In this document: positions 1 through 12,707 of the stretch, in pieces
Layout of the letters: every line of letters begins with the position of its first letter
How positions within the stretch are numbered: position 1 is the stretch's first letter
Assembly: GCA_003254905.1 (NCBI GenBank)
Contig: QANU01011901.1
Location: 1,313,176 to 1,377,175, forward strand
Reading direction: 5' to 3'
Length of the DNA: 64,000 bases
Source: Nissolia schottii
Lineage: Eukaryota; Streptophyta; Magnoliopsida; Fabales; Fabaceae
Position numbers and translations under genes: made by a program
Notes under the pieces: generated by a model
Databases searched by the model: none
What the model saw: the letters and a program-made list of their open reading frames with translations, nothing else
What the model was told of the DNA's origin: nothing

Positions 1-1
1 T

Positions 2-1219
2 CCTGGGTATCAATTCCAACACCTTCTCCCTCATCCTCCTAACCCTAGCCCTCGATATCCGCTTCAACACATCCAGGATCCTCAAACCCTTGAACACCAC
101 CTCCTCCTTCGGGATCGTTACGGAGAAGCCCTCGAATTCGCTCTCGGGCAGGTGCCACCCGTACTGCGACTTCGCCGACAGATCCTCGAAGAACACCGGT
201 ATGCAGCCGGCGAGGATCGAATCGAACGTGGACCGCCGCGTCGGCGTGTCCCCCGGCGGCTGCAGGCAGAAGCTCGCCTGCAGCATCGGCCTCATGAACC
301 TCAAGGGGTCGTGCTCGCAGACGCCGTTGGAGCAATCCACAACCTCGCACAGTCTCTCGTAACCGCCGAACCCCACGGTGGAGTTGGCGGTGCTGTTCTC
401 GCACTCCAGCCGGATGCTCCGGCGGATGTTCGGCGTGGCGGAGACGCCTCCGCCTCCGGCGAACAGCGCCAACGACACGCGCTTGGAGCGGCGCACGCGC
501 TGCACCCACGACTCCAGCAACCCGAGATTCGGCGGATGAAACGACGTAGGGTAAGGGACCGCGTGCTCCTGCCACGGCCACGCGCGCGCCTCAAGCGTGA
601 GGGCGGTGACGTTGAAGAACTCCGGGAGCTCGAGAAACGATGTCCCCCAGAGCGGCGGGTCGTCGTCGTTATCGTTCAAAGGCTGGGAGAAGTCCCAGGC
701 GGGGCGGGCCATGACGAGGAAGTGGTCGTGGCCGTTGCGGCGGTTCCAGATGTGGGGGTGGTCGCGGCGGAGGAAGTCGTAGAGGTGGAGGCCGTGTTCG
801 GCGGAGGAGTTGTAGTCAGGGCCATAGAGGTAGCGGAGGGCGTCGAGAGAGGAGTAGTAAGGGAGGAAGATGGCGTCGGCGGCGGAAGGTTCGGTGGTGA
901 GGCAAGGGTACTCGAGCATGCGGCGGTGGAATATGAGTTCCAAGGTGGAAGGGTCGGTGCGGTACCAACTGTGGGAGCGGTTGTGGGTCTTCTGGCCGAG
1001 GCCGTGGTTCCCCATGTAAGGGCAGAAGTCGTCGAAGAGAGGGTAGTATTCGGAGCAGTTTGAGAGCAGATCCAGGTTGAATCTCGGTGGTAGCTTCCTT
1101 ATGTGGATCCATCCATTCTCGCACCCTGTTTCCGAATTCTCGCTTTTCTGAGACACCGCCACATCATTCATCAACAACAACAGCAACAGCATCAAGAGAA
1201 TGTGTATGCACGGTGCCAT
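2..1219 (-). CDS. GT47 (exostosin family) glycosyltransferase, probable xyloglucan galactosyltransferase-like; C-terminus cut by window edge
   Basis: Seen: one uninterrupted frame of 406 codons runs from the ATG at 1219 off the left edge. An in-frame TGA lies seven codons upstream, so this ATG is the natural start. The first ~22 residues are a hydrophobic signal anchor with almost no cytosolic tail. Next comes an exostosin-type domain with the blocks ELIFHRRMLEYPCL and ADAIFLPYYSSLDALRYLYG, then DHFLVMARPAWDF and WGTSFLELPE. The donor-binding block FCLQPPGDTPTRRSTFD...LAGCIPVFF lies near residues 318-346. Several N-glycosylation sequons are present. Family knowledge: these motifs are typical of plant GT47 clade A (MUR3, XLT2, GT11-GT20), type II Golgi enzymes that transfer galactosyl or related residues to xyloglucan side chains. 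The short N-terminus suggests a GT19-like member rather than MUR3, which is longer. Substrate is inferred. No intron is visible. Confidence 0.93.
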   Translation of the reverse strand, partial: MAPCIHILLMLLLLLLMNDVAVSQKSENSETGCENGWIHIRKLPPRFNLDLLSNCSEYYPLFDDFCPYMGNHGLGQKTHNRSHSWYRTDPSTLELIFHRRMLEYPCLTTEPSAADAIFLPYYSSLDALRYLYGPDYNSSAEHGLHLYDFLRRDHPHIWNRRNGHDHFLVMARPAWDFSQPLNDNDDDPPLWGTSFLELPEFFNVTALTLEARAWPWQEHAVPYPTSFHPPNLGLLESWVQRVRRSKRVSLALFAGGGGVSATPNIRRSIRLECENSTANSTVGFGGYERLCEVVDCSNGVCEHDPLRFMRPMLQASFCLQPPGDTPTRRSTFDSILAGCIPVFFEDLSAKSQYGWHLPESEFEGFSVTIPKEEVVFKGLRILDVLKRISRARVRRMREKVLELIPR

Positions 1220-1220
1220 G

Positions 1221-3055
1221 CTTTTTTCTTCTTTTCTTCAGAGGAAGCGTGGTGGGTGGTTTTATGGGAATTGGACTTTGATTTTGATTCTCTCTGCTGT
1301 CCTTTCTTCCCAGTGGAACAGAAAAGGGTCCATTTTTCAATCTTGTGTAATGAATCCAGGGAGAGAGAAGGATGGAAACTGTTTCTTTAATGGGTATTTT
1401 TGGTTAAACACTCTCTTCATCCATTTTTAGTTTTAAACTTTTAAATTATTTAGTATCATTATAAATATTTCAATTTTATTTTTTTTAATACAAAATTATT
1501 ATCAAATATATTTTAAAGAAAATCATTTTTTATTTAATGCAAGTAAAAGAAAAAATAAAGGAAGTGAGGGTTGGCAAGTGGCAACGGCGAAGAAAGCGAT
1601 GATTTTGGTAGCGAAGGAGCATAATGTTTTGACCCAGAATTGTCGGTGCATGCCTAACAGTATTCACTCCCTGGATACGGCGTCGTTTGCAGAAGAGTGT
1701 TACTCACTTTGGCGCCATCAATTGTGCGGTTATTTTCAGCGGTCAGCCAGCCATGCCGTTTTGGGGTGAAATAATTTCATTGGCTCGAGAGGAAGGGTTC
1801 ACGTGTAGACCCGGGGGGGGCGGGGCATCGGATCACTCACCAACTTTGCAGTCAATGAATAGAGATATTCAAGACCTATTTATAAGGAAGAGAATTACAT
1901 AAATTCTATTAAAAAATCGCGCGAGCCTTTATGTACATATAACTATAAAAATGGAATGCAACGAATATATAGGTTATTAAAGGAAGAAATAGATTCCTAC
2001 ATAAAGGCACATTCATTCATTTTTTATTAACGTTCAGTCATTGTTTACTACCAACCTAACCTGCTATCTTCTATTCACGAAATACCTATGTAATTGTTCT
2101 ATCTTTCAAAAATAAGATTAAAACAATAGTTCAAAACTTATATAATAGTTTAAAATTTTACATAAATAGTTGATTCACATCAATAATTCAAGTTGTTTTC
2201 TCAGTATAATTTTTTTTCTCTTTAAATCTCAAAATTAATACTTTTTTAAAAGGAGATAATTTGTTTATCACTAGATTAACTTCACATTATTTTAAAACTA
2301 ACATTTTAAATGTGAATATGATTAAAAAAACATATGGATTGGTGATCATTGCATATTTTTCCTTACATTTTTAATCTCTATTCCTTTTTCTTTTTAGATT
2401 GTGTGATATTACTAGCAAAATTTCTTCTTCTTCTTCTTCTTCTAATAGTACTTAAATTCATTCTCTAGTTAGGCATGAGGCGGTAATGGATATCAACCTG
2501 AATTTTAAAAAGATAAATGTTTAGGCATATATAAAGCTTATAATTATTGCTTGAACATTTGAAAAATTCAACAACCTCTTTTGATATTATTCTTAAAAAT
2601 TAACAAAGTTTATTTGATTGTGATTAGCATGCAATTATAAATATTTTAAAATGTGATATCCTGTATTATGGAAGTATTCCATATGTTGTTTCAATCTATT
2701 TCTACGGTATTTGGCCAAGTATTGAAATAGGCAGGACCTCATGTTTATGTTATAGGTATCATAATATGGTACAAGATAAATGACCAATTTATTAAGCATT
2801 TAGTTAAAAGTTTGATTTGTTTAAGGTAGGTGTTTTTGCTCCCGATGAAATCCTTTTTGTTTTACATGCTACGTTCATATTTAGGACTTACAAGGTTAAG
2901 CAAAATTTGTTAAGTTATAGGTTTAGAGCTTAAGGGTTAGCTTGTAATGTTAATAATATAATATTCTCTCATGATCGACATGAGAGAGATATGATCTCTT
3001 ATGCAAGTTTCTGATTATAATTTATGTAAAAATGTGATCATTTAATAAAATAATT
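1221..3055. other. Intergenic, upstream of the GT47 gene
   Basis: AT-rich sequence with no coding region I can support. It should hold the promoter and 5' leader of the minus-strand GT47 gene at its left end, but no convincing TATA box decides it. There is a short (TTC)n run near 2424-2441 and a G-run near 1810-1820. Confidence 0.5.
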
Positions 3056-3059
3056 AAAT

Positions 3060-4200
3060 AACTTATCTAAAATCCTTTTATAAATAAATTTATAAGTCAC
3101 GCCTCGACACATAAATCTTTTACAAATTTTATAGGCAAAACTAAAACAGAATATACACATAATAATACATGAAAATAATATCTTTCTGTCTGTGACTCTT
3201 GAGTAGATATAAATAAAATAGCAAATAGCTCCACTACAAAATGGAGTTTACCATTGACAGTTGAACTAGACTACGGAGTTTTACTCCAGATCAACACCGC
3301 TATCTAAAAAATATGAGAGATGATGGTGAGTCATCAAACTCTGAGAATGACAGAACCTCAAGGCTCACATGAGATACAAAGAAACACGAAACTCAATGCA
3401 ATAAATGTTGACAATAATAATATCGTTAATGATGATGATAATAATAATAATAATAATTTTGAAACTTCTGAATATTTGGAAAGATATATGTCTTGAAGTT
3501 CTGTCTGAGCCTCACAATATTCTTAAAATTTAATTACCCGAGCCTCACAATATGCTATCTATCTAAGCCTCATAGGGTGCATTTGGTCGGGCGCTACAAT
3601 ATGCCTAAAAGGTACCAGGGTTGACATAGGTTGGTGCCAATGTAAAGTTCTAATCTAGATATTTTTAGTCAAAACTTATACATATACTTATCATCCTAAT
3701 AATACTCTATAAGAATCATAATACATGTAATGCAACACATGCAATGCCTCACTTATTATCAAATGGTCTCACGTGTAAATAAAAATGTTTTATGAGTTCA
3801 TAAATATTAATATTTTTCATAATATATTTATGAACCTGGTATTCCTTAAACATTCTAAAATATTTTTTGATAATATTCTCACAAAGGTATATCATAAATG
3901 AAAAGAATTAGCAACAGTTGTTAAAATAGGCTATGAAGAACCATCACTTACTTAGAGTTGTCGGAACTCTCACATCGTTATGTAGTGACTCTTGCAGAAC
4001 TCGCTATTTGTTCTCAGTTCAAAAGTATCATGAACGATATTCTTCACAATTATTTTTCTCTCATTCCTCACTTGCACACTGACACAAGTGATGTCTCTCA
4101 CGCACACTTATTCACTTAGTTCTCAACATTCAGTATAGCCCAGGCTTATATAGAGGTTTGAGTAATAAAATATTAAAATTTAAACATTCATGTGAACCAC
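3060..4200. mobile_element. Degenerate LTR-like repeat (low confidence)
   Basis: The stretch has the look of an old plant LTR: a GTCACGCC-type start near 3097, blocks built around 'gagcctcacaatat' repeated near 3508-3560, and a TATATAGAG promoter-like box near 4150. The same layout (GTCACG start, late TATA box) is seen in the better-bounded LTR at 60371-62177. I could not find a convincing target-site duplication or exact ends. It reads as a broken fossil. Confidence 0.3.
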
Positions 4201-5400
4201 ACGCTTGTCCTTTTGTTTTTATTTTTTAAGTCAGTTGCTATTATGATAACCCAAATAATAGATGTTCACCTTTTTGTCTTCTTTCAATAATATAACATGT
4301 ATAAAAAAATGCAATAATATAAGTAAGATATAATGGTTGCATGACCATGTTGTATTTTTTTTTCCTTTCTAAAAATTTATTTTTTACTTGCTAGAGTAAC
4401 CAAGATGCTCCTTCATATTTGACTTATTGTAAATTTTGTCTGATCATTATTCACATTTCAAACATAGCATTGGAGAGACTTATGTATTCTTTAATCAAAC
4501 AACTATTATTTGACATGTTTGGTTGAAAAAAAAATATACAAAATCTTTACTCGAATTTATAGGTGGAAACAAATAATAATGAATAACTTAATGCAATGAG
4601 TAGTTGTATAATATAATATAAAAGTGATGAAACATGTCAAATTATGAACTAACTTTCTTGATTGTTATAATGCATGATATGTAACACACGGGAATAGATC
4701 ATTTCAATTTAATTATTTGTTAATTTTTATCAAGTGTGATCTCTCACTACCAATTGAGTTAGTGGGGTCCACACATGACATGAGTAACAAAGAAATTGAT
4801 AGTGAAATATCACATATGACAAAAATTGGCAAAGAATCAATTTGAGAGGATCTATTCATAACACACATGCACGCACACACACACGTGTCCACACACATCA
4901 TAACATATGTATACAGTACACCGCAGGTGTTATGTGAACATATATATGTAAAAGAGTAACTTAATGGAATGGGCAGTTGTAGAAAATAATATAAAAGTGA
5001 TAAAACATGTCAAATCATATGCTAGGTGTACATTGATTTTGTCATCACTGTATAGCATTGTATGACATACTTATAGTATATACAGTGGCACTGAATGCAC
5101 ATACGCAAACAATTTTGCATATAGAACAAAGTCAAACCGAATCTACAGCGCATTAAATAACGAAAAGTAACTGTAATACTCTTTTTTGCTCTCTACTCAC
5201 ACTCTAAGTATGTAAACTCACTCACTACCATGTATAAATATTTTAAAATGCATGCACAAACTTTTAAACAAACATGAATAAACTTTAAGAAAAAATTAAT
5301 AAGATAAAAATGAAACAAAAATAAATAATTAGAAAATTTTATAACTAGCTAGTGTACTTAGTAGCATTGCAACAATCATTATCGTTTGATTTTGAACTTT
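4201..5400. other. Intergenic, AT-rich
   Basis: No coding sequence seen. A short CA-rich microsatellite-like tract lies near 4867-4896. Two similar phrases ('aatataaaagtgatgaaacatg' type) occur near 4616 and 4989, suggesting a partial local duplication. Confidence 0.5.
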
Positions 5401-5519
5401 AATTTGGAGGAGAGTTGTGAGAAGAAATGCGGGATTTTTTATATATATATGGCCTCAATACATTTGTAATCCCATAGTATGGTTCATTCAAAAAAATTAT
5501 GAATGTATGAGTTTCTTGT

Positions 5520-5800
5520 CTGAAATCGCCACCCCCTATGGCGATTTCAGATATTTGAATTTTTTTATTTTATTTATTTTTTTGAAGTCTGAAATTGCCA
5601 CAGGGGGTGGTGATTTCAGACTCTGAAATCGCCACTTCCTGTGACGCTTTCAGACATCTGAATTTTTTTTTTATTTTCGGATTTTTTGAAATCGCCTTAC
5701 ACAGTGACGATTTCAGAAATTTGCCTCACATTTTCGTAATTTCTCATTCCAACTCATATTTTCAGAATTTTTCCCCTAAACCCACCTAAATGTCAAAACC
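5520..5800. repeat. Cluster of GAAATCGCCA/TGGCGATTTC hairpin units (unnamed repeat, copy 1)
   Basis: About four palindromic units follow one another from 5520 to 5716. Each is built as GAAATCGCCA, a 5-10 base loop such as CCCCCTA, then TGGCGATTTCAG, with spacers rich in T. The first unit is nearly perfect and later units are more diverged. The sequence that follows (5725-5800, containing ATTTTCGTAATTTCTC and ending in CAAAACCCC) is shared in diverged form with the second copy at 11645-11835, so the repeat is larger than the hairpins. No target-site duplication was identified. Confidence 0.7.
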
Positions 5801-5829
5801 CCATAAATGCGCAAATCTGTGTATTGTAT

Positions 5830-8040
5830 TCCATCATTAGTGGCAACATAGGCTCGGCGAGATCAAGAGACGTAATATAATTAATGGTGTCTACAAAGGA
5901 TACTTCCTGTTTTTAAATGCACACATGATGTTCATGAGGTGTCTTTTATTTTATTATTTTAGGTACAATTTTTTTTATTATTAAATTGTGAGATATATTA
6001 TTTTCACAATTTTAAGGAATGAAACACTAATAGTTATTTTCCTTCTTAATAAACATGATTTTTAAAAATTAAACTTGTGCCCTCATTTTTATAGGAGACT
6101 AAGTTATTTACCACTTTATCCAATAACTTATTGATAAGCGTCTTTTATTTTTAATATAATATTTTATTTTTCATCAATAATCCAAAGATTAAAAGAGTAT
6201 TCTGTTAAATTGAATAAAACTTACTTTTTCATCAATCTATTTACTACATTCTATTTAATCATGTCATTTATCTGTTTTAGTGTTTTAATTTTAATACATT
6301 ATTAAGATAACTTTTTTTTCATTACATAATATCAGTCAATCACAAACATATATATAAATAAAAGATTATGTTACACTATAGTCACTCCGTTCAATAACTT
6401 TTTATGTATATTGAATTTATTCAATCAAACGGTTAAATCATGTTATATTATATTGAAAATAAATTATACAAATTTTTAGGAAAACAAGGTATGCATGGCA
6501 TGTACTAGTCAATAATTACTCACATTTTAAAAATCATATTATACTTTAAATTAAAGTTAAAAGATAAAATGTCAAGTAATTTTTTAATTGTATGAAATTT
6601 TGCGTTTGATCTACACAAACTTTAAATTCAACGATTGAATTGATTAAATTCAATATGCATAAAAAGTTGTTGAGTTGAATAAGTACACCATGACTTTCTC
6701 CTTAAGTCAATGGTTTCCATGTGTATGTGTGTGTATATATATATATTAATTTTTAAAATATTTACTATGATTGATTTTAATAAAAAAATATATTATATAA
6801 TTAAAAGATAGTATATTCATCATTAAAACATTAAAATAAAACAATTTTGCTTACCAAGCCACTAAACATTTAAGAAATAACAAGGTGAGGTATATATCCT
6901 AAAGCATGCATACAAGTAAAGTAATGATACAAGTTCGTGTGTGCTTAAGAAAGGAACAAAATCAATCAAGGAAAACAGGGAAAAGGTGCACTGCAAAAGC
7001 AAAGCAGCCCAAACCTTCCCACAGTTCCCGCCTACTTTAGCTTTAACCATACACTTTTATTAATTTTTAATTAATAATCACAATCACAACTTGCTGCTAA
7101 TAGCTCACACTTGGATGAAAAATTCTTAATAGATATTGATCGTAACACTTTAGAATTATAAGTACACCTGGCCACCTGCAGTACATTAACTTAATAATAC
7201 TCACTTCTATTAAAAATATCATTGTTTAACTATAGAATATATATATTAAATATGTTTTATCACTTGTAAAATAATATTTTATAATTGATGATGAATTATT
7301 CTAACATTTAATAGCTTAAATATTATTATATAAATGATTAAAAGTATATCAAATAATACTGTATAATTACATAAGAATTTTTTTTTCTTTTATTTTATTT
7401 GAGTAGAATTTTTGGTATTTATACAATAATCTTTGTATTTAAATTAGTATTAGAATGGGCCATATCTGGTTTAGAGATTAAAAGTGATTTATTTTTATTT
7501 TGTTAGGTTTATTTTTACGTTTTATTTTTTATTCAAACTTTATTATTGTAAATGATTATTTTGTTATAACCATAAATTTATATATTCATCTTGAATGCTA
7601 TTTTAATTAAATTAATTTAATAAAAATATTAAAAATAAAATTTTAAATTAGTTTAAATTAAAACAATCCGATAAAATCAAATACGAAGAAACTTGTCGTG
7701 TAATAAAATTAATTAAAACAGCGCCGAAAGAAAAACCAAAACCACTGTACTAGTGGTGATGATAGATCACAGATCACTTTTCAAACACTGTCAAACCCGG
7801 TCAATCATTACACCTCAAAAATACTAAAATGGCAAAATGGACCCAACCCAATTTATTTATTTATTTATTAAAAAAATATGTAATTACGCTAATTTGTTTT
7901 TCAGACGAGAAACGCCGTATAATATATCAGTAAATTGCGGGAAAAAGGGGAAATTATTGGTTTCTTTCTTTGCAGTTTGCAACAAAGAAAAAGAAAAGGA
8001 AAAACCAAAAGGGGCATAGAAGTTGGTAACGTAGTGAGGA
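5830..8040. other. Intergenic, AT-rich
   Basis: No gene is supported. Microsatellite-like (TG)n(TA)n sequence lies near 6723-6747. The right end from about 7700 should contain the promoter of the VAMP724 gene. Confidence 0.5.
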
Positions 8041-8077
8041 ACAGAACTGTAAGGCAACGACTCAAAGCTCTCTCCTT

Positions 8078-8101
8078 TTTATCTCTCTCTCTCTCTCTCT
8101 G
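8078..8101 (+). repeat. (CT)n microsatellite in the VAMP724 5' leader
   Basis: A CT dinucleotide run lies about 40 bases before the ATG. CT-rich leaders are common in plant genes, so it probably belongs to the 5' UTR. Confidence 0.7.
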
Positions 8102-8141
8102 CCTCTGAGTTTCCGAGTCCGAGGCTCAGTTGCAGAGGAAA

Positions 8142-10389
8142 ATGAGTCAGGAATCGTTCATATACAGCTTCGTGGCTCGGGGGACGATGGTGTTAGCCGA
8201 GTACACCGAGTTCACCGGAAACTTTCCCGCGATTGCAGCTCAGTGCCTTCAGAAACTTCCCTCTTCCAATAACAAGTTCACCTACAACTGTGACCACCAC
8301 ACCTTCAATTTCTTAGTCGAAGATGGTTATGGTATTGCTACTCTCTCGATCTCTTCTTCCTCTTCAATTTTCCCCCCTTTTCTGCATTTTTATCACAGGT
8401 TAAATGTTTTTTCCATGAGCTAGAATGGGATAGGAGCTTGAATTGGCGGTTTTAAGTGCTGGATCTAGTCTTGAAATGGATGTGACGTCAAATTTCCATA
8501 AGGATTTCATTTATTTCTTTCTGGATTTGTTTTCATTTTGAATTGATTTTCCACGTGGGTTTTGTTTACTTTTTATGGGTTATTTATTTCCCTAATTTTG
8601 TGAATTCATCATTTCGATGCTGAAATAAAACAAATGAAAACAAAATTTGGGCCTTTCAGGTTCAATTAAGGTTTATTGATGAGAAAAAAAACCCCTTTGT
8701 TCTGGATTTCTGGTACGTGTGTGTAGATTCTGTACCATTCCAATGTGTCATTTGGAGAGTTATTTGCTTTTTTGGTGGGTGGTGTGATCCAATTTTTGTT
8801 TTTTCTTATTACACCCTTTTCAAAATGTAAGCAAAGTATGTTCCCTCAACCAAGAGTAATCAGGGATGTTGGTGGGACACTCAATTATTTTGTCCAAGAT
8901 TTTAGAGATAATCATGCAACAAACAGTTTTAAACAAGAGTGTATCTTGTGGCTGTGAAATTTTGAATGCTTCCTTTTGGGTTGGGTTTAGGGTGCCATAG
9001 CAAAGGCATGGTCAATGGGGTCTTTGCATGGCCAAGATGGGTCAAACCACAACCATCACTTCCAAATGCTGGTGCCTAACCATTTTTTTCTCGTTAATTT
9101 TTAGCTAACAAAGCAAACCCCTTGATATATCTCTTTGACTTCATTGGTTTCTGAACCAAACTAATTTACTGAAACATTAGCTGCATTCTGATGATGATCT
9201 TAGTGCTTTGCAGCTTACTGTGTTGTTGCCAAGGAATCTGTTAGTAAGCAGATCTCTATTGCTTTCCTAGAACGTGTTAAGGCAGACTTTAAGAAAAGAT
9301 ATGGCGGTGGAAAAGCAGATACAGCTGTTGCCAAAAGTCTCAACAAGGAGTTTGGGTATGCTCATTTCTTTCCAAGTCCCCTTGAGGATGTTTATTGATT
9401 TATGATTCAATGTTTGCTTGGATAGAAAAACTTGTAGAAAAAAGGGAAATAATGCGGGTGCACATGTGCAGGCCAGTTATGAAGGAGCACATGAAGTACA
9501 TCATTGATCATGCTGAAGAGATTGAAAAGCTAATTAAAGTGAAGGCCCAAGTTTCAGAAGTTAAAAGCATCATGTTAGAGAACATTGACAAGGTATGTTA
9601 ATGTTCTGAGTAAGACGTGGAGTTATTTTTTCCTGATATTCTGCAATTTCCATGTCCAGTTGTCTCCATACATCCTGGTCTAACCTATAATCCATTATCA
9701 TTTGTATACCCTTCTTATTGAAATAGGGAAGGGTGGAGGGGGAAAGAGTGTTTTGGGAGGTTTCTATGTTATTAGACTGCTTTGCTGCAATGTGTGGCAG
9801 TGACTAGGAAAAAACTCACTATTTGTTCTATCTGCCGCCTTCTACTTCTATCAGAAAATTTGGTGGAGTTGAAATCTCTGAACACAATCACAGTTTTACA
9901 ATACTTCAAATTTGCATTTACCTCTAAATTTTCAGTGACAGTTCTGTCATCTGTGCCACTGAGCATTTTCTCTTGCATTATCCTGCTTGTATGTGTACCG
10001 TGACTCTGCTGAGTTGCTTAAGCTGGATGCATTGATTGCAATGTTAGACAAGGCGGTGTAATATTTTTCCATCTTTGTTTTCACTGTACGTGCTTTCAGG
10101 CTATGGACAGAGGAGAAAATCTAACTGTTCTTGCGGACAAGACAGAGACATTGCACTCACAGGTAAGTTTACTGAGGTTTTGACTACTATCATTTGGAAT
10201 CTTTTGATTTCTAGAGCTCAATGATCTCCTAATTTTCAGGCTCAAGAGTTCAAAAACAAGGGAACACAGATCCGCCGGAAGATGTGGTATCAGAATATGA
10301 AAATTAAATTGGTTGTTCTTGGAATTTTGTTGTTTTTGGTCCTGGTTATCTGGCTTTCTGTCTGCCATGGATTCAATTGCTCAAACTAG
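8142..10389 (+). CDS. VAMP724: Vesicle-associated membrane protein 724 (longin R-SNARE), five coding exons
   Basis: Coding exons are 8142-8331, 9214-9355, 9472-9592, 10100-10162 and 10240-10389. All introns are GT..AG, and the 666 nt give 221 residues. Residues 1 to about 110 form the longin domain ([20 protein letters not shown] start, [20 protein letters not shown] block). The R-SNARE helix follows, with [19 protein letters not shown] and a central arginine in DRGENL. A basic juxtamembrane stretch ([12 protein letters not shown]) leads into a C-terminal membrane anchor and a short VCHGFNCSN tail. Family knowledge: VAMP72 proteins sit on secretory or endosomal vesicles and pair with Qa/Qbc SNAREs for fusion at the plasma membrane. 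The sequence as I recall it is closer to Arabidopsis VAMP724 ([19 protein letters not shown]) than to VAMP721/722. The ATG chosen is the first in the mature leader. Confidence 0.95.
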
Positions 10390-10399
10390 CAAAAAGTGA

Positions 10400-11640
10400 A
10401 AGTTTGTGGATATGTTTCGATTGGAAGATGAATTTAGGAAGAGTCTGTTTAGAAGGGGAAGTGTGGCAAATGGAAAAAAAGTTTCCTACCTTCTTTTTTA
10501 GTGGATAATGATATACAGTATTCTTGGAAAATCTTCAAGAGAGGAGAAGGGTTGTCTCTGTATAATGTGCTGGACTGTTTGGTCTTGTCAAACAATACAG
10601 TTGTAATTTGCTTCTCTTTTTTTTTAATCTTAAATATAGAAAGAAATTGTTAATTAACTTAGTTTTTCAATTCTCACTTGTTTCTGAACTAGAACAACCG
10701 ACTTGGTTTTGTTTCGCTCTCCCAGAGGAGGACTCTCTTTTTTTCCCTCGAAAAAGAGATAGAAATTTAGAAATTGTTGCGTGGTCTATATTCTTGACCT
10801 TGCAAGCAAGGTTTTTGAAATTGAACTTGTTAACCTCGGCATAACTTGACAAAAAAGCTCAAGTATCTCATGCTCAAGCATAAATCAATATGCTAACTTG
10901 TGTGTGTGAACTTCAAATAGGCCATTCAGAATAACCAAAAATACTGCTTTGAGCTCCAATCATCCCCGAGAATCCAACTTTTATGTACCTAATCAAAGAG
11001 AAGTGAGAGGCAAGGAGTGAAGAGATATAAACCACATCACTCGTATGCGAAGGAGAATAGTCTATGGCCATCTCCCTCTTTTGTCATTCCCTTCTTAGCC
11101 ATTCATCCAAATCTAAGTTTAAACTTTACAACTGATCTTGAAGCAAACAATAAGAAACCTTAGAAAAAATGCAACCTTAGAAAAAATAATGTTTATATGT
11201 ATGTGACGTGACATAATCAAGTAGATCAATGGAAAGTAGTGTCACAAAGGTCAAAACTCATTAGAGGACAAAGAAAGAGCTTTTCATGAAAATCAGGACA
11301 AAGAAAGGGCTAATGCAGCCCATATCCTTCGGGTTTGGGGACATGACAATTGACAGGAATAGGATAGAAGTCACCTATATATTTTTTATTTTCTAGGCTG
11401 CTGCTGCAGCTTCTTTCTATACATGACCCAAGCTTCTGTTGAACCATGAAACTGACTACTCAATAAAAAGGAGCATCGTAGCCCATTTTTGACCAGAATG
11501 GGCCTTATGTACAGCTAGCATCACCCGCTCAGCATTATTATTACTTTCTTTTTTAGGTTTTTTTTACTTTTATATGGCTCTAGAAGTTTTTTTTGTCAAA
11601 ATATGGGTAGTGTAACTAATTTATAGATGTATGATTTTTG
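10400..11640. other. VAMP724 3' UTR then intergenic
   Basis: The first 200 bases are likely 3' UTR, ending near AATACAG-type sequences around 10590-10610. Beyond that I see no gene, structured RNA or bounded transposon. Confidence 0.5.
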
Positions 11641-11644
11641 GAAC

Positions 11645-11835
11645 TGAAATCGCCATAGGGGGTGGCGATTTCAGCCCCCTAAATTTTTTTTTAAAAAAGG
11701 GTTAAAATCGCTACACCCAATAATGATTTCAGCCTCAAAAACCATTCATTCGTAATTTTGTCTCCAACCACATTTTGGGATTCTGCTGCCATCAAAACCA
11801 TCCATATGTTAATACCCCTCTTTTTTACACGACTT
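11645..11835. repeat. GAAATCGCCA hairpin repeat, copy 2
   Basis: One near-perfect palindromic unit (CTGAAATCGCCA, loop TAGGGGG, TGGCGATTTCAG) lies at 11645-11674, followed by a degenerate second unit to about 11735. The 3' part resembles the tail of the copy at 5725-5800: a CGTAATTT block, a CCAAC.CA.ATTTT block and a CAAAACC block. This shows that both belong to one repeat family. No terminal repeats or target-site duplication were recognised. Confidence 0.65.
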
Positions 11836-11889
11836 TGGTGTCTATACCCGATGACTAATACTTGTAAACATCTCTAAAAGTGAGACAAT

Positions 11890-11995
11890 TAACTCAAAAA
11901 TTTAAAATTACTCCATACTTAAAATTAAGAATCGAACGCTTGAAATTTGGTTAAGTTTCGCTCAACCACACTCCGGATTTAGCATCATTATTGTA
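11890..11995 (-). repeat. tRNA-derived SINE-like fragment
   Basis: On the minus strand, the pol III A-box-like TGTGGTTGAGCGAAACTT is followed about 20 bases later by the B-box-like AGCGTTCGATTC. This is the usual spacing of a tRNA-derived SINE head. No poly(A) or simple-repeat tail could be assigned, so it is called a fragment. Confidence 0.45.
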
Positions 11996-12707
11996 ACCGG
12001 TTTTCTCTTCTATTTTTTTTTTTAAATATTTTGTAACTATAAGTATCCCATTTAATAATTTATAAAATAATTAAAACAAAATAGAATATTGATATGTCCT
12101 TGATTCAGTAAAAGGAAAAATTACTAATTTAAAGAATCTGAGCTAATTTCGGAAGTATTTGTTTTAGATGGTTTTTTAAATATCTCATGGGATAAATACT
12201 CTATGCTACATAATTTATTTATTTCTAATAATTTTATAACTAAATTTATCAAATTTTATTATCATTTCATGGTCTAATATGACATATTAACAGATTATAT
12301 GATCTAATGTTATAAATTAATATTTTTTAATACAATATTTGTAAAGAGGTACGTCGTAAGCTTAAATGGACTGCAAATCTTTAAACCTCTTATAAGTTGA
12401 CTTTTTCAATGATTTGACTAATAAAAAATTTATTATAATCATATAGAACATGAAATGATAACAAAATTTAATAAATTTAATTATAAGAATTATAAAAAAA
12501 AAATTGGTAAATTAAGCAACAGGAAATATTTAACCTCCTTTATTTTTTGCGAAAGATATTTGTACAGTTAAAGTTGAGGCATATATACGGTCCATAAATA
12601 TTTCATATATCTCATCTGAAATCAAAACGGGTGATATGGAAAACATAGACTTTCAAAAATGAAAAAGAAAAAGCTTTTCTTTCTCCGATGCATACAAACG
12701 CATCAAC

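Noticed and set aside
152-1063. Long plus-strand open frame of about 300 codons
   Set aside because: It is the complement of the GC-rich GT47 coding region; its translation is an Arg/Val/Glu-rich sequence without any family pattern.
5520-5720. CRISPR-like regularly spaced repeat
   Set aside because: Units are palindromic and diverged, with T-rich unequal spacers, in a plant nuclear genome.
9772-10003. Opposing open frames in VAMP724 intron 3
   Set aside because: Intronic; no similarity and the splice sites around them are clear.
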